Below the pieces are notes generated by a model. The model saw only the letters and a program-made list of their open reading frames with translations. It did not search any database and had not been told where the DNA came from. A program made the position numbers and the translations under genes. Below, one piece after another: positions 1-12,053 of a stretch of DNA of 64,000 bases. Origin of the DNA: Polytrichum commune (lineage: Eukaryota > Streptophyta > Polytrichopsida > Polytrichales > Polytrichaceae); the NCBI GenBank assembly GCA_950295325.1, contig OX485807.1, positions 39,460,440-39,524,439 of the forward strand, in the 5' to 3' direction. The first letter of the stretch is position 1. The number at the start of each line of letters is the position of its first letter.

Positions 1-297
1 CAGATTGTAGGGTCCCTTGTCTATGCTTCCATAACGAATGAAATGTTCCAAGGAAGTGGCCTTGACACAAATTCCTGTGAGAAGGACCGCTTGAGGGACC
101 CTTACCTTATGCACTTGATGTAGGGGTGGTGGATTCAGGTTACAAAGGTCGATGATGGCCTCCAGTCCATGGGCATAAGATGATGACGAGGACAAGCGAC
201 AAACTTCCAAAAGGCATATTATCTCTCTCAATCTGATCCGAATTGATTCAACATTCTCCACTGCAATGTCTACTGCGCATTTATATGGTGGCAAAGA
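1..297 (-). CDS. Partial unidentified open frame at left window edge
   Basis: On the minus strand a frame is open without a stop from 297 down to base 1, about 99 codons, and it continues beyond the window. An in-frame TAG at 298-300 closes it upstream, so any true start or splice acceptor lies inside. The translation is mixed and non-repetitive (for example LEAIIDLCNLNPPPLHQVHK near the middle), which looks like a real exon rather than random AT-rich DNA. A GTAAGG at about 107-112 (minus) could be a splice donor, so the exon may end there. I do not recognise the family. It could be the inner part of a host gene or of a transposon gene. Confidence 0.3.
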
Positions 298-2796
298 CTA
301 AAGAAGTTCATACGCATGGGTTCTATTTACTGGCATGGTGAAGAAAATTTGTACCCTTATTACGTAGAAGTATTTCTAAGCTTGACACCTACATAAACGC
401 AAGTGCTTAGGATCTTTAAAATGAACCACAACGTACCTAGTTTTCTTGGTGAATTGTTGAATGCATATGTCACATGTCAACTTCGACAGGCGAGTTGCAC
501 GCTGGAACTAGGTGTTAAAATCTACTCTATCAGTTCCGGATCTACTATGATTGTGAACCATATCGTGAAGTTTTCTGTATCTTTCAGTTTATCTCTTACC
601 ATTACATATTAAGAACTGGTTATTTCTTCGTTGTGGGGATTCTAATTCATTTTCCACATCAAGTTGATCTTACCACTTCTTATTATCTGCATAATCTTGC
701 CGAACAGGGGCATGCCCCTGTTGAATCGATAAGTTATTGCACTTATAGAGTGTGAAATACTTCCACACAAAATAGCTACAGGTGTAGACATGTGGGCCAG
801 ATACTCCAACTGAATTTTTCTTCATTGTACAGACCCACATGGAGACATGGACAGTGAAGAATGCGAACATAATGAAGCGGAGCATAAGAAGAGCTCCAGC
901 AAAAAATTAATCCAAGAAATGTTGTACAGCGACATAGTTTGAAGCTGTTCAAAGCTTCCCTGGGGTAAGGATGGACCCTGTCATTGTGGAAATTGATCGC
1001 AAGCGCAATCATGTTGTTTGTCACCGAACGAGGTGTGCACACAATTTGTGTAAACATATCAGCTACAAGTTGTGTGTACACCTCGTCTGCCTTCAGAAGT
1101 AGCAGCACTTGCAGTAGTTTTCACTTATTAGATGTAGGAATGCTTTTTCGTCGAATTTGCAGCCTTAAAATACCCTTTGATACTTTAGCAGCTTCGAACG
1201 AAGTTCTAAAGATGGTGATCCCTGCGAGTTGCCACCCCGGGCGACCAAGAGGCTAGCGAATTGCGGCTAGTTATCAGACCTAAGCTCGGAATACTGAAAG
1301 CCGAGCAGTTCACATTCATGTGCACATTAAATGGAAACTAAATTCCATCCAAAAAGGGGTGATGAGGGCCTGACCTTTGATTGCGAGGAGGTGGCCGCAG
1401 TTGCAACGCCAGTCGCTCGCACTGCCCGGGGGCGATGAGATTCCATAGCGAGAGCAGTGCCTGTGGATAATTAGTGGAGATCAAAAGCAATGGCCAATTG
1501 ATGAAACCCGGTTCTTCTTGCAACAACGCCGGCGAGCTCGGTACCAAATTGGCTCTCCGTCTCGGCGTGAAGAAGTGGTGCAAAAAGAGACGTATTAAAG
1601 ATGGGATGAGTGATGCGGCTCTGTGAATACGTGACAGAGGCGGCTGATATTGAATTTCATCCATATATCTCAAAATACTTGAAGAGAGATGAATGTAAAC
1701 TTTGAGCAGGGATGCTAAAAGTATCCGAGCAGGACTCATCGATCACAGCCTAGAGATTGCGTGTTGTCGCTGCATCCCTTCCTCCGGTGACGGACCTTTG
1801 GTAGTCGCCAGCCTTCCTCCTGCAACTCCAACTCTAAATCCAAGTGATCAGGGCGAATCCTACGGACTCGGCACTTACATATTTAGATGCATGTGTTCGG
1901 CCAGATTGACAAGCCTCCATCGGAGGTAAGTAAGTAAGCGAGATGGATTATGGATGCGATGGTGTTCGTTTTGTCCCATGCTGTTTCGGAATAATTAACT
2001 CGATTAAAATCCGAGCCCTCACAGGAGTTTGGTGACCGGTGTTGCCATAAGTTGGGAGCAGACCTTGAATGACGAGGATATGTTGTTTTGGTGTTTTGTG
2101 GCTGGGACAAGCTGACTTGAATTTGAGGGGACAGTTTCTAGTTTTGTAAGTTTTGAGGAGAGAGAGAGAGAAAGAGATTCTTCACGTCGTGCTGCTGCGG
2201 ATGATGCATATCTTCAAAGGAATCTCCGCCAAGTGTATCAAGGTCATTCAGTTATTGGCTGGACACGGTCTGTGGAGATCTTCCCTTGTCTAAGAAACAA
2301 CGCAACTTGCAATTTGTAACATATTCTTAAGCTCCACATCCGAGGCGAGAGGGGTTCTCTAGAGTTTTCATGGCTGTTGGAACTTCTAGAGTCTAGTTAG
2401 GTTACGAGATTGGGCTATGCTTCAAATGTGAGTTGAAGCTAGAAGGTGGTGGCAATCGATACCAGGCTCGCAACAGCGCAGCACCCCGCCATAGCCGAGT
2501 CTTTGATGTCAGAAGAAGTGGAATTCTTATCTCAGGAACTCAATTTTGAGATCACCATTTCTCAAATTTTTCTTGATTCGCAAAGTATCAGTCAGCTGAC
2601 CTCTTGTTGTATTGAGGTTTTATGGCGACATTGCCCAAGCTCTAGACTTCTGTGACTTTTAAAATTATTAGTCATGTCCAAAACATTTGCTTTTGTGTTT
2701 AAACTCCTCAACGTTGTATGGCATTCCATGATGGAACCTCATCTGCTACTGCAAGAATATGGAAACATGAGGATGGGGATAGAGCAGACCTCATTA
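298..2796. other. Intergenic, no supported gene
   Basis: Short frames occur on both strands, but none shows a recognisable domain, a convincing splice pattern or a codon signal. A GA-rich run lies near 2,160-2,178. The stretch 1,380-1,860 is somewhat richer in GC than its surroundings, without an identifiable product. Confidence 0.5.
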
Positions 2797-3142
2797 AATT
2801 AGGCGTTCTATAAATAGATGTTTGAAAAACATAAATTAATTAGAGCAGCGTGCAAAAATTAAGGAAAAAAAAATTTCAAAAACGCCCAAGATGTGTCTCA
2901 ACGACAAGTCTACACAGTTCAACACGTAGTTCGCAATCCTGACGGTTGTCTTCAATGATCAAAGCCTTCTCAGTGTCAACACAATAAAACATGTCACAGA
3001 CAACGCCATATGAGACACACTTCAGTTGTCCAATTCTAAGCATTTTCCAAGCATTTTTTTTTAAGACACTTATTTTAGGCATCCCAAGGGCATGACGCAT
3101 ATAAATTAAGCTAATATATTTAATTTTTGCAAACGCCTAATT
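2797..3142. mobile_element. Possible MITE with short inverted ends
   Basis: AATTAGGCGTT at 2,797-2,807 is repeated in inverted orientation at 3,132-3,142, and just inside each end there is similar AT-rich sequence with GCAAAAATTAA. The ends are only about 11 bp and no target duplication is clear, so the call is tentative. The interior has a minus-strand frame (2,876-3,100) that I do not recognise. Confidence 0.3.
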
Positions 3143-6100
3143 GCATAAGGTATGGGATAGAGTCTTTCTTTGAATGTATAATTGCTATTACATTTCCTAT
3201 TTAAAGTCATTTTTTCCATTATTTGTGGCCATTCATAACTCAATTTCTATCACTTTGTTTTTACAGTAATAGAGTAAAAATTTGACTTGATTGAAAGTTG
3301 TTTAAAACAGTGGTTCAATGGATCCTCAACTTATTGAAACATGATGGAGTATCACGATGTGCTCAAGGTTTGAACATTAGAAACTTATATTGTTTAAGGC
3401 GTAGAATGATTTATGAGTGAATCTAATAAGTATTGTGGTGCTAACCTAAATTTTAATTGCAAAATATTTGACTCTATAGGTCTCTGAAATTAAGTGCACT
3501 TCCTCAACAAAACCAAACCCCTTCAATAATGTATAATAGGCCAAAAATGGATGTAGGAAAAGAAAGTGGCAATCACATAAATATAGGTCTCATATTGTCG
3601 CTACCCTTGCTAGCCCCCTTACCGAGCCACTCAGGACCGAGGCCCCACCGTTGGTGGGAGAAAGAGGCAGTGTGGCAATACCGTGGGCCACTTGGCACGT
3701 GGGCTGTGAGCCCGGAACCCGAGTTCTCCGGCAATTTTCTCACACCAAGTTCGTTTGAAAGGCAACCGGGAAATTGCAAAATTAAAAATTAAACCAAACT
3801 AAGTCATGATCGGTGAATCAATAATAAAAATAAATAAATAAACGACTTAGATTGATATCCTCAAGGTAGATCTTCACGCATCCTCATCCAAAAAGCACAA
3901 TTTAGATTGTTCACAATGGGCACCCATTTTAAGCTCACTTATGATAAGCTTAATCCAACTCCTTTGGGATATTCCGCTTACATTTTGAGGTGGCTCCAAA
4001 GAGTGTGAAGCCAATGATGTCAACTAGGTTTGTCCATGATATCTACATTTGTGTGTTCATTTGTTACTTTATTTTATATTGAGCAGTTGAAAATCACTTC
4101 TAATGTCTAGTTATTAAGGTAGGAATAATGTATAAGCAGGAACCTTGAGTAACCCAAAAACGACCCCTCTGTTCTATTTTGATGTATACGATTGTCATGT
4201 CCTTTAAATTGAAACGCTCGACCATAAATGGTCGTATGCACATCTTTGTAGATCACACCACTTTAGATATTAGGAGTGCATCTACATCTATTTATCTATT
4301 ATCACATCGTGAACAACTTAAGTAAGTGGGTGTCGATCCAATTAATTTCCTTCAAAAATTTCCTTCATTTGAAATCCGGGTTGTCCAAATTATAGACGCA
4401 TAAATACTTTTTTTGATTCCACAACACAATCAGCTCATGCATTGGCTACTTGTTTAATTGCCAAAGGACTTAGGGCCCCATCACCTTGCCAAAGACCCGG
4501 AACTCATGAGCATACACCCTAAAAATTTCTCAAATTCAACATGAGATAATAACTACTGTAGTGCAATATATAATGTTGGTACCATATATTGTTGTTTCTA
4601 CATTTGCATCCCCTACTTGTAAAATTTGAAATTTTGGAGCGTATCAAGTCCTCCAATGTATCACCACAATCATGTATCACAGTCTCATGTAGAACATACT
4701 AGTTTAGAGTGCTAGCCTTCTCCCACAAAAGGTAGTGGTGAAGTACTCCTATGTTAAGATGTGGAAACATCCGCCACAAAGCATTCACATGTATACAAAT
4801 ATAAACAATGATTACTTGAGGGATATAATTAATCCTCGAAACTGCATGTGGTCAAGACATAGACCTGAAACAAAGATCATGTCATGCCACATCTTCTTTT
4901 AAAATACACAATTAAGAAAAAAGTAAAGCCAAATTGGGCAATGACTACAAAGGTACACGACTCCTATTTATTGGTCGACTATCATTTGGATTATAAGAGG
5001 AATATGCAAGTCCCAATTGCTTCTAGAACGATATTTTCTCTAGAGGGCCATTGTAGTAAGCGGCGGGTGTTCACCTCCCAGTTTTTGGGTTTGAAGTGCC
5101 TTTTGCTTGGTCGAAATTGAAATTGTTTTGAGCGAAGTTGTTTGATGATGATAGTGGATTTTTCACTAACCCAAAAATATGATTTTTTTTATAATTAGCC
5201 TTGGTTCTTTTGTATGTTCATCAATAACATCCTAAGCTTCCATTAATTATTCATTAGGAAACATAAGCCAAGGTGTAGCACAGTCTGGTAGAGACTCCGA
5301 TTTTAATTGAGCTCCCATCATCTAGCATCCCATTATATTCCAAAGACCTACATTATGACTATTGCGTTGTTTAAAACACAATGTTATTTTGCACACAACT
5401 AAACAAATGTGCCTTCCAAGGTCTTCCTCAACAAAAATCAACAAATTATCACAACCTTCTGCGAAAGACTCTTTGGCCAAATTGTTCTTCGTGTCAAGAG
5501 TTTCTATCAGCCATTTGCAAGCGCATCAACATGACAGATTCATAAACATTTAGCTCTGAAATCCAACAATTATTTGAGATCATTTATAACATCTCCATAC
5601 ATTGAAGATATTTTCCAAAGTGTAGCAGCCCAAGATCCCATTTAAATGCAGACCTACGACCAAGGTTTGCCGGCACTGTATGAATCAACAAATTAGCAAA
5701 AAAAACTCTTCTGCAATTTGCAAATGCATCATCAATAGGTATGACAGATTGATAACACTTCGGCCTTCGGCTTCGAATGTGGATAATTTGTTTTGCCACA
5801 GGTCTAATACGGTTACTTATTTTAATTGGACACTGGAAAGACATGTGTTTCAAAGATGAATCCATAATGGACTCCTAGTTGGGTTAGATCAGTTTATCAA
5901 ACCACCAATTAGGTCTAAGTCCTTCAGAGTTTAGCTAAAAAGTGGCATTTTGATGTCTTCATCTTACACATTAGTCTTAAAGAAACAACCATGACCTCAT
6001 ATCGAATTTGCGTCTCATCATGATGGGATTAAAACCTCACCTGACTTAACCCTAAGATGAGACTACGTGGTAATTAATTAATTGCCAAACTAGACCAATT

Positions 6101-7016
6101 GCTTTTCTAGCACTACCAAACTTGATTCAGGCACCTAAACCCTAAACTTGATTTAGATAACTTGATCAAATGATTATACTGCCAAATATCTTATATGATT
6201 TGATTATCCTTGCAATCGATTGGGTTGGATACCGAAGAAAATGATGCAATTTTGGGCATCTTACACATGGCTATGAATGGAGACTCTTACACATTGCAGC
6301 AGGATACCATTTCTTTCTGTTCAATTGGATGCGAAGGTCTGAGGCATTGTTGTGTTTTTAAAAAGTTGAAATCAATTTACTGGTCTTTTCAGCATTTCAT
6401 GTAACTTTCCTCACAGAGATTTCTTAATCCTCAACTTCAATATCTGGGTGCAAAGTTCTTCTCTGCCATGACATAACTCTCTCAGAGGTCAATCATTTTT
6501 TGAAACTAGGATTGCTGAAATTCATAAGAAAGTAACTTGAAATTCTATCAGTTACTTGCATCATCACTTGTGCTGTAGTTATGTAGACATAGCCTCTTCA
6601 GTTCTTGAATGAATCAGAACTCAGCCTAATGCCCTTCAGTGCGTTTCTCAATGGAGGATGAGTTTTGTATGCACTTTGAAAGGGGATGATGATGAGTACT
6701 TTAGGTTTGCAAACCTTGTGCAAATTCATTCAACTTGAATTCTTCGGTTCTTTTTACAACAGTTAGCCTCATATTAGATGCCCATTGTTCTTTTCCTCGT
6801 TCTGACTCCTTTGAGAATGCGCTCGCATGTGATGTGATATAATGATGTCAGAGATGTCGTCTTCTTTGGGATTGTAAGCCTAATTTCATGTTTGCAACGT
6901 GATTTGTGATTGTTATATTGCAGAATTTTTGCTTTTTGTTTTTCAAAATTTCTCCATTATAGCTCCTGTCTGAGATGGAGACTTGCGAAATCAAATGAGA
7001 GGACGATGGAACCAGC
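3143..7016. other. Intergenic, no supported gene
   Basis: Mostly AT-rich. A GC-rich island at about 3,600-3,780 stands out but encodes nothing recognisable. I see no RNA gene, array or paired terminal repeat here. Confidence 0.45.
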
Positions 7017-7205
7017 TTGGGCAAATTTAGGGCGAGGCCGCAGGGAAAAATTGTCGCCGAGGTTCTCAAAAACATGAAGAAGAAATTAGGACACGATGGC
7101 ATTTTGCTCGACGACACCACGGAGCTTACTGACACTGATCGCTCACTCCAGGACGCATTTACAAGTTTCGAGAATCCATACATATTGATGCTCCCTCCGC
7201 GCCAG
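7017..7205 (+). CDS. Exon-like fragment, unknown function
   Basis: This frame reads 63 codons with ordinary composition (residues such as VAEVLKNMKKKLGHD and SFENPYILMLPP) and ends at a CAG/GTCTGT that could be a splice donor at 7,206. An upstream ATTATAG near 6,962 could be an acceptor, but an in-frame TGA lies between it and this frame. The surrounding DNA supplies no obvious partner exons, so it is either an isolated gene relic or an exon of a gene I cannot assemble. The short terminal segment vaguely recalls ubiquitin-like N-termini of Crinkler-type proteins, but this is not enough for a call. Confidence 0.25.
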
Positions 7206-7429
7206 GTCTGTAAAATCTGACCTTAAACCCTTTGATATGCGGGTTTTGTTCAGTTAATTTTCTTAATGGGACACCTGTATTCGATTGGTGTGTGGTTAGG
7301 TGAGGATCAAAGATCAAGTAGTACTCAACTTTATAGGTTCCTCCGTCACATCAGAAGCACTGGAGTTTTAAAAAAATAGCAAGAACAATTCGAGACCAAG
7401 TGAGAATTAGAGATTGAAATCCGACCTGC

Positions 7430-7730
7430 TCCTAACGGATACTCAGAGTTGCGGCAATCTTCTTTGGTGACAGAAACTCCATCACGAACATCCGCCGCAG
7501 TTGCTGGTAATAAGGGTTACTTGCGCTCATTGAGATGAACGATGTGCCATTGAAGGAGACATACTTGCTGACAATCCGCTCCGGTTGGAGAATGCGAGGT
7601 CATGTGTCTTCAGAATCTCCATGGCCATTTTAGAACTGGATACCACCACCCTTGGCTTCACCCCCATCCATAGGAATACCAATCCTCCATACTTCTCCCC
7701 TAGCTTTGCAAACATGACCTCAGAAGGATC
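7430..7730 (-). pseudogene. Cytochrome P450 N-terminal fragment (pseudogene)
   Basis: The minus strand encodes the segment following the membrane anchor of a plant CYP71-clan P450: an FAKLGEKYGGLVFLWMG stretch, then VVVSSSKMAMEILKTHDLAF and SNR. About 7,578 the frame shifts, and the expected continuation follows in another frame (KYVSFNGTSF, YYQQLRRM, EFLSPKKIA). It stops at a TAG near 7,430. The I-helix, ExxR and heme-binding cysteine regions are absent, so this is a truncated and frameshifted remnant of about 100 codons rather than a working monooxygenase. The sequence upstream of 7,730 does not look like a membrane anchor with a proline-rich hinge. The homology is confident; the subfamily is not. 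Confidence 0.75.
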
Positions 7731-9984
7731 CAACATCGAGAAGGAGAGCAAGCTTCCCACAAGCTTATTATTCTTCAATCCAATTGACATATTCATATTA
7801 AACAGATGTAATAGATGAGACAGAAAGCAACAGCCAGGATAGACAATGGAACCATTGAAATAATGCAGTCCTTGCATGTTAAGAACATATGTAAGAAAAT
7901 TCTCTGGCAAATGAGTCAAGGCTGTCTAAGTTAATTGGAGAAAGAGTAAGTTGATGCAAGACCTACTTCATCATGATAGTTGCTAAAGGTAGGCAGGCCC
8001 GGTTGCCTTTAGAACCTGCTGCAAGGAGGAGAGCTGCCTCACCCTAAGCATTGCCTACGCAAAGTGTAAATGTAGGAGGTTTCATGTACCTGTTAACAAT
8101 CAGAGCAATGTGAGCTCAATGTTGTACTCACATGCGAATTTAACTTTTAAATTCATTAAAGCCTTGACCTTGGAAAAGCGTCAATCTAAACAAAAAAGAT
8201 ATTAAACAGAGTGTAAGTGGAGTTTGGAGTTGAATTAAGTTTTAGATAAGAAGTGCGAGCTCAAGTGCTTGCTCACGTGTGTTTCATTTCTTCAAATTAA
8301 TTGAATCTTGACTACGGGAAATGCCCAAGTCAATCGAAAAGATAAAAATAGTGATGTTTGGTTAGTGTTGATTGCGAGTTAGTCGGGTTGATTTTATGGT
8401 TAGCTAGGTAGCTTGAAATTAGTTAGACTAAGGCTGGAATTTGCAAGTTAGGAACGGGGGTTTAGAGTTGGTATGAGGATCGTTGCTGTCCATTTTAGGG
8501 GGTTGGCTACTGGTCACCCTAGTGGTTTTCGGAGGCGGGGACTGTGGTTCGAAGGCGGAGAGGAGCGGCAGCTCGACGGGGGGGAAACCTGGAACTTGGG
8601 TCATGGCTGGTTCGGCGATGAGAGGTTTTTCTTGTGCCGGCAGGAGGATGACAGGGAGTTCACAAGGGATTCGAGCTGAAGGCCGCTAACTCAACCTGAA
8701 GGAAGAACCAGCAATGGGGGGCACAAACAGTGAGGAAGAATGGATTAGCAAGGGGGACCTTCCCCACAAACTACAAGCTCAAATGTGAACCAGAAAAGGT
8801 GGAAGGTGGTGTGGGATGCCGGACAATGCACTGCTCTTTGAATTGAGAAGAGAATAGCAAAAAGAAGTGACCGTCAGGGGGGAGAAAACTTCAAGATCCA
8901 GGTGAAGAAATCTAGTCTGAACTAAGAGGCAGGGAGGATTCGGCATGCCACATTGCCAAATTCTCAAGTATGACCCTTGGGTGGTCCTAGACTCTGCTCT
9001 GAGTCACGCATTGGTTTGGGTTTTTTTCTTCTCTTTATCCTCAATGCCGAAGTTGGCAGTTTTGGAGCGGGGAGCTGGGTATCAAAGCCGAAGGAGGATT
9101 CCCAGCACAAATGTGGTAGAGACGGGTACAGGCAAGGAGGGAAGAGGGTCGCTGCACCGAGGCGGTACATGGGTGCTTGCTCCAGGGAGCCTGGGAGCTA
9201 GCCATGAGGGCAGCACGGCCGTGACGGGCTGGGGACAGACATTGACGGGCACTTACAGGCTCACTCCAAAGTGAACAGCGTAGATTCAGTTAAAAAAGGC
9301 GGAGACTGAGAGCCTCTAAGGGGGTTCTGATGGAAGGCCAAATGATTACGCACCCGTGGGTTTAAGGATTATGTGTGGGGAGGTGTGCATTAAGGGTTTG
9401 GGGGTAGATGTTAGGTTAGCTAGTCATAGTTAGTGTAGGGATGGTGTTATGATTCGATGTGAGGGATAGACATTACATGTTTTAGGGGATCATTGTGTTG
9501 AGTAAATGTGAGGTACAAAGTATTTTGTTAATATTGTTGGCCTTGCACTACTTAAATAAAGAAGTGTGTGTTGGAACATTATTGTGGGGGCATTGGTAGT
9601 CGGGTTGAAGGCTGGAGAGGTTGGTGTTTGGGTGTCAACCATGAGCTCCCACTCGGACTAAGACGTTGAAGGATGGTAGTTTATTGTTGACAAGCAACAA
9701 ACTAATAATTAGCACCCTAAGAGGTTTCCTTGAATAGTCATATGCAATGACTTGCGAGCACCGAAACTGGTGGCTCCCGCAGGAGGTGTGGATAGAGAAG
9801 CTCGCCATTGCTCACATATTCCTCGCCTTCTTGTGGTTGCTGCCATTTCCGGCAATGTCCGGCTAATGTGACAATTGAGATGAAGAGCAATGCCGAGGAG
9901 ACAAATGAAACCCTAACCCTAGAGAAAGTGACGTGGCTGCCTCACATGCCTGCATTTTAGGAAAGACCTATAAACCTCCTCCTC
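7731..9984. other. Intergenic, no supported gene
   Basis: The part 8,460-9,290 is clearly more GC-rich than its surroundings and has overlapping open frames on both strands, but none resembles a known protein and the translations are Gly/Ser/Arg-rich in the way of non-coding GC-rich DNA. The rest is AT-rich without features. Confidence 0.45.
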
Positions 9985-10901
9985 GACATTCTTGACCATT
10001 TTCTAGCAAGGGTCACGAGTGCGAACCCTTCGCATTCCGCCATGCTAATGGTTAGCTCCCCAAACTGCGGATCTTATAGTTCATGGGAGGGAAACCAACC
10101 CTCTTACTTTACTTTCGGGACTCACCCCTTAATCGGTAACAATTCTTAGATGTGGACTTTCATCCATGGAAGTCCAATCTTATGTTGATCATCGCAATGC
10201 CGGAGCAAGACTATAACAATCTAAACCATACTAGGCAACTATGCCCTCACATTGGGCCAATACCCATGGAGACCGTGCCGTTCGGCCACACCACCTCACC
10301 CATATAAGCCTCTAGGACTTTTTACAGGGTCCCTACCCCACCAATAAATCTTTTGTCTCTCTACCAAGAGTTGGGGCCAAGTAGACATTTTCCTTTCCCT
10401 TAGCCGTTGGGGCTAGAAGCCCCCAACAGCTTCAAAACATCATAACTTTCTTGTATGATGTCTGATGCTAAAAGCGACCACTCCATCTTCATCTACACTT
10501 GCCTCACTTGGACCCCTCACTTGCCTCATTTGGCCAAGTATTGAGGAAGTTATGCATGTTCAAACTTTGGCAGTCTCGGGAGCCACTCCCAAGCCACTGT
10601 TGTACCAGGTGTGGTCCCAGGACAGCGCCCCATTCAAATTGCCATATCTTCTAGCTCACACCTCCAATTAAGATGTTCTTGCATTCTAGAATCAACACGC
10701 CATATGCTATGCATAGCTTATGACCTTACCCTTGTGACCCTTAATCTCCGTGAATGGGAGGCGTTCCCAACGCCCGAGGCCCTCACCCGCATTAGGATCA
10801 CTTGGGCCCTCTCACCAATGGCGCCACAAATTCCGAGTGTCACTCTGGGGTCCCCCTTGTGCCCACGGTGTTTCGGGCATCCTCATGGAGCGGTGCACAC
10901 A
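9985..10901 (-). repeat. Diverged solo LTR, same family as the 17.5-24.8 kb element
   Basis: Read on the minus strand, this segment aligns along almost its whole length with the 976-bp LTR found at 17,488-18,463. Shared blocks include the TGT..GCACC start (here at 10,901), the GGTTACCGATTAAGGGG region, the paired ATGGATGGAAG block and the CATGGTGTTTCGGGC block. It differs at many positions and its 3' terminus is truncated or rearranged near 9,985. No internal retroelement sequence is attached on either side, so it is a solo LTR or a truncated copy and is much older than the 17.5-kb element. I could not identify a target duplication. Confidence 0.8.
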
Positions 10902-11712
10902 TCAAACAAAGTCTTGCCTCCAAGATACACATGACATGTCTGTGAACTTCTTACCATAAATTAAATGGAATCTCTTACGGAACATCATAGTATAGCATGG
11001 TATGACGATCAATTTACCTTTTCCCTTTGTAAGATTCACATATCTTCAAGATAAGTGATTCTAATCATATAATAATTCGATGGGTAAAAACGTTATATCA
11101 AAGAAATAGTATAGGCCTTATGAAAAACACTCTAGTTTGGTTTAGTTTGCCCATAAAATCAAACATATTTAAGGAGAATAATTCAGATAGTATTTCAAAA
11201 TAAGTCAAACATCCTTGGGTCAAAGCACTTTGACCTTTCAGAGAATGTTTCCATTTTTCTACATTAAGAAATATAAAATTTATATTGCATGGTTTCACAA
11301 AAATAAAAATACCAAACTAGATACCTACTTAAAATGGGGCTCGTACACCCCTTTGAGCACGTCCCATACATGCACTTGTTTGTTGCACAACATAGATGGA
11401 GAGATCGAAATGAGCCCCTCATCATGGTTTAGGGAATGCCTTTCATACTTCCTTTAAGGATTGCTTTGAACGGATGAAATATGGATTTTCATGAATGAAA
11501 TTTGCCTCACTTGTTGAAATGACATGATAAAGTTTATTCCCATAAGGCAAAGACCGTAAAGTCTACCTAAGGTTTAGACAAATTTGTTGGTAATCTTGCA
11601 AAACATTATCTCAACCAACTTTTGATTTTGCTCTTGGGATATTTGTACACGTATATTACTTGTAATATTTTCATTAAAAATCCTAATAACCAGTACGCTA
11701 AGTTTTTTGTTA
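10902..11712. other. Intergenic, left flank of the giant transposon
   Basis: AT-rich DNA without a supported gene. It is the host side of the left junction of the 18.7-kb element. Its last bases, joined to the sequence after 30,439, would form the empty target site. Confidence 0.5.
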
Positions 11713-11722
11713 ACATGAGTAT
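11713..11722 (+). repeat. Left target-site duplication of giant transposon
   Basis: ACATGAGTAT lies directly outside the left terminus. The identical 10-mer lies directly outside the right terminus at 30,430-30,439. A 10-bp duplication fits the 8-11 bp range of Mutator-like (MULE) transposition. Confidence 0.85.
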
Positions 11723-11830
11723 GAGGGAAGCTAACACATGAGCAATGAGCCGTGAGCAGTGAGCGGTGAGCGGTAACACATGAGCAGTGAGCGGTAACAC
11801 ATCAGCAATGAGCAGTAACATGTGAGCAAT
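11723..11830 (+). repeat. Left terminus with TGAGCRG subterminal array
   Basis: From the terminus GAGGGAAGCTA the sequence runs into about a dozen close copies of TGAGCAG, TGAGCGG and TGAGCAA, partly arranged as a longer unit containing GGTAACACATGAGC. The inverted counterpart is at the right end. Just inside, ACCAAATTTAGTAATTGG here resembles the reverse strand of the right end (AAAATATTTGGTAATAGG), extending the terminal similarity beyond 100 bp. Such heptamers are plausible transposase or accessory-protein binding sites. Confidence 0.75.
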
Positions 11831-12053
11831 GATACCAAATTTAGTAATTGGGCACGGTTTTAGGTAATATTTTCTAAAATTGGCAATCATATTTTTGGAA
11901 TATAAAGTACTTGCATTCGGATTGAAGAAGAATGAAGGCAACTTATAACCATGGATACTTAGTCCATTGCTGGTTTTTATTATAGAAATCCACACTAATA
12001 CATGTCACTTATTCAAATTCTCAAACATGTAGTCAAATAGAACACTTGAAATA

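Noticed and set aside
1338-1739. 133-codon minus-strand open frame
   Set aside because: Pro/Arg/Leu-rich low-information sequence, with no homology I recognise and no supporting gene structure.
8473-9274. Several overlapping GC-rich open frames
   Set aside because: Composition-driven, present on both strands, with no recognisable domain or splice pattern.
10465-10959. Open frames at 10.5-11.0 kb as genes
   Set aside because: They lie in the diverged solo LTR, and equivalent frames appear in the LTRs at 17.5 and 23.8 kb.
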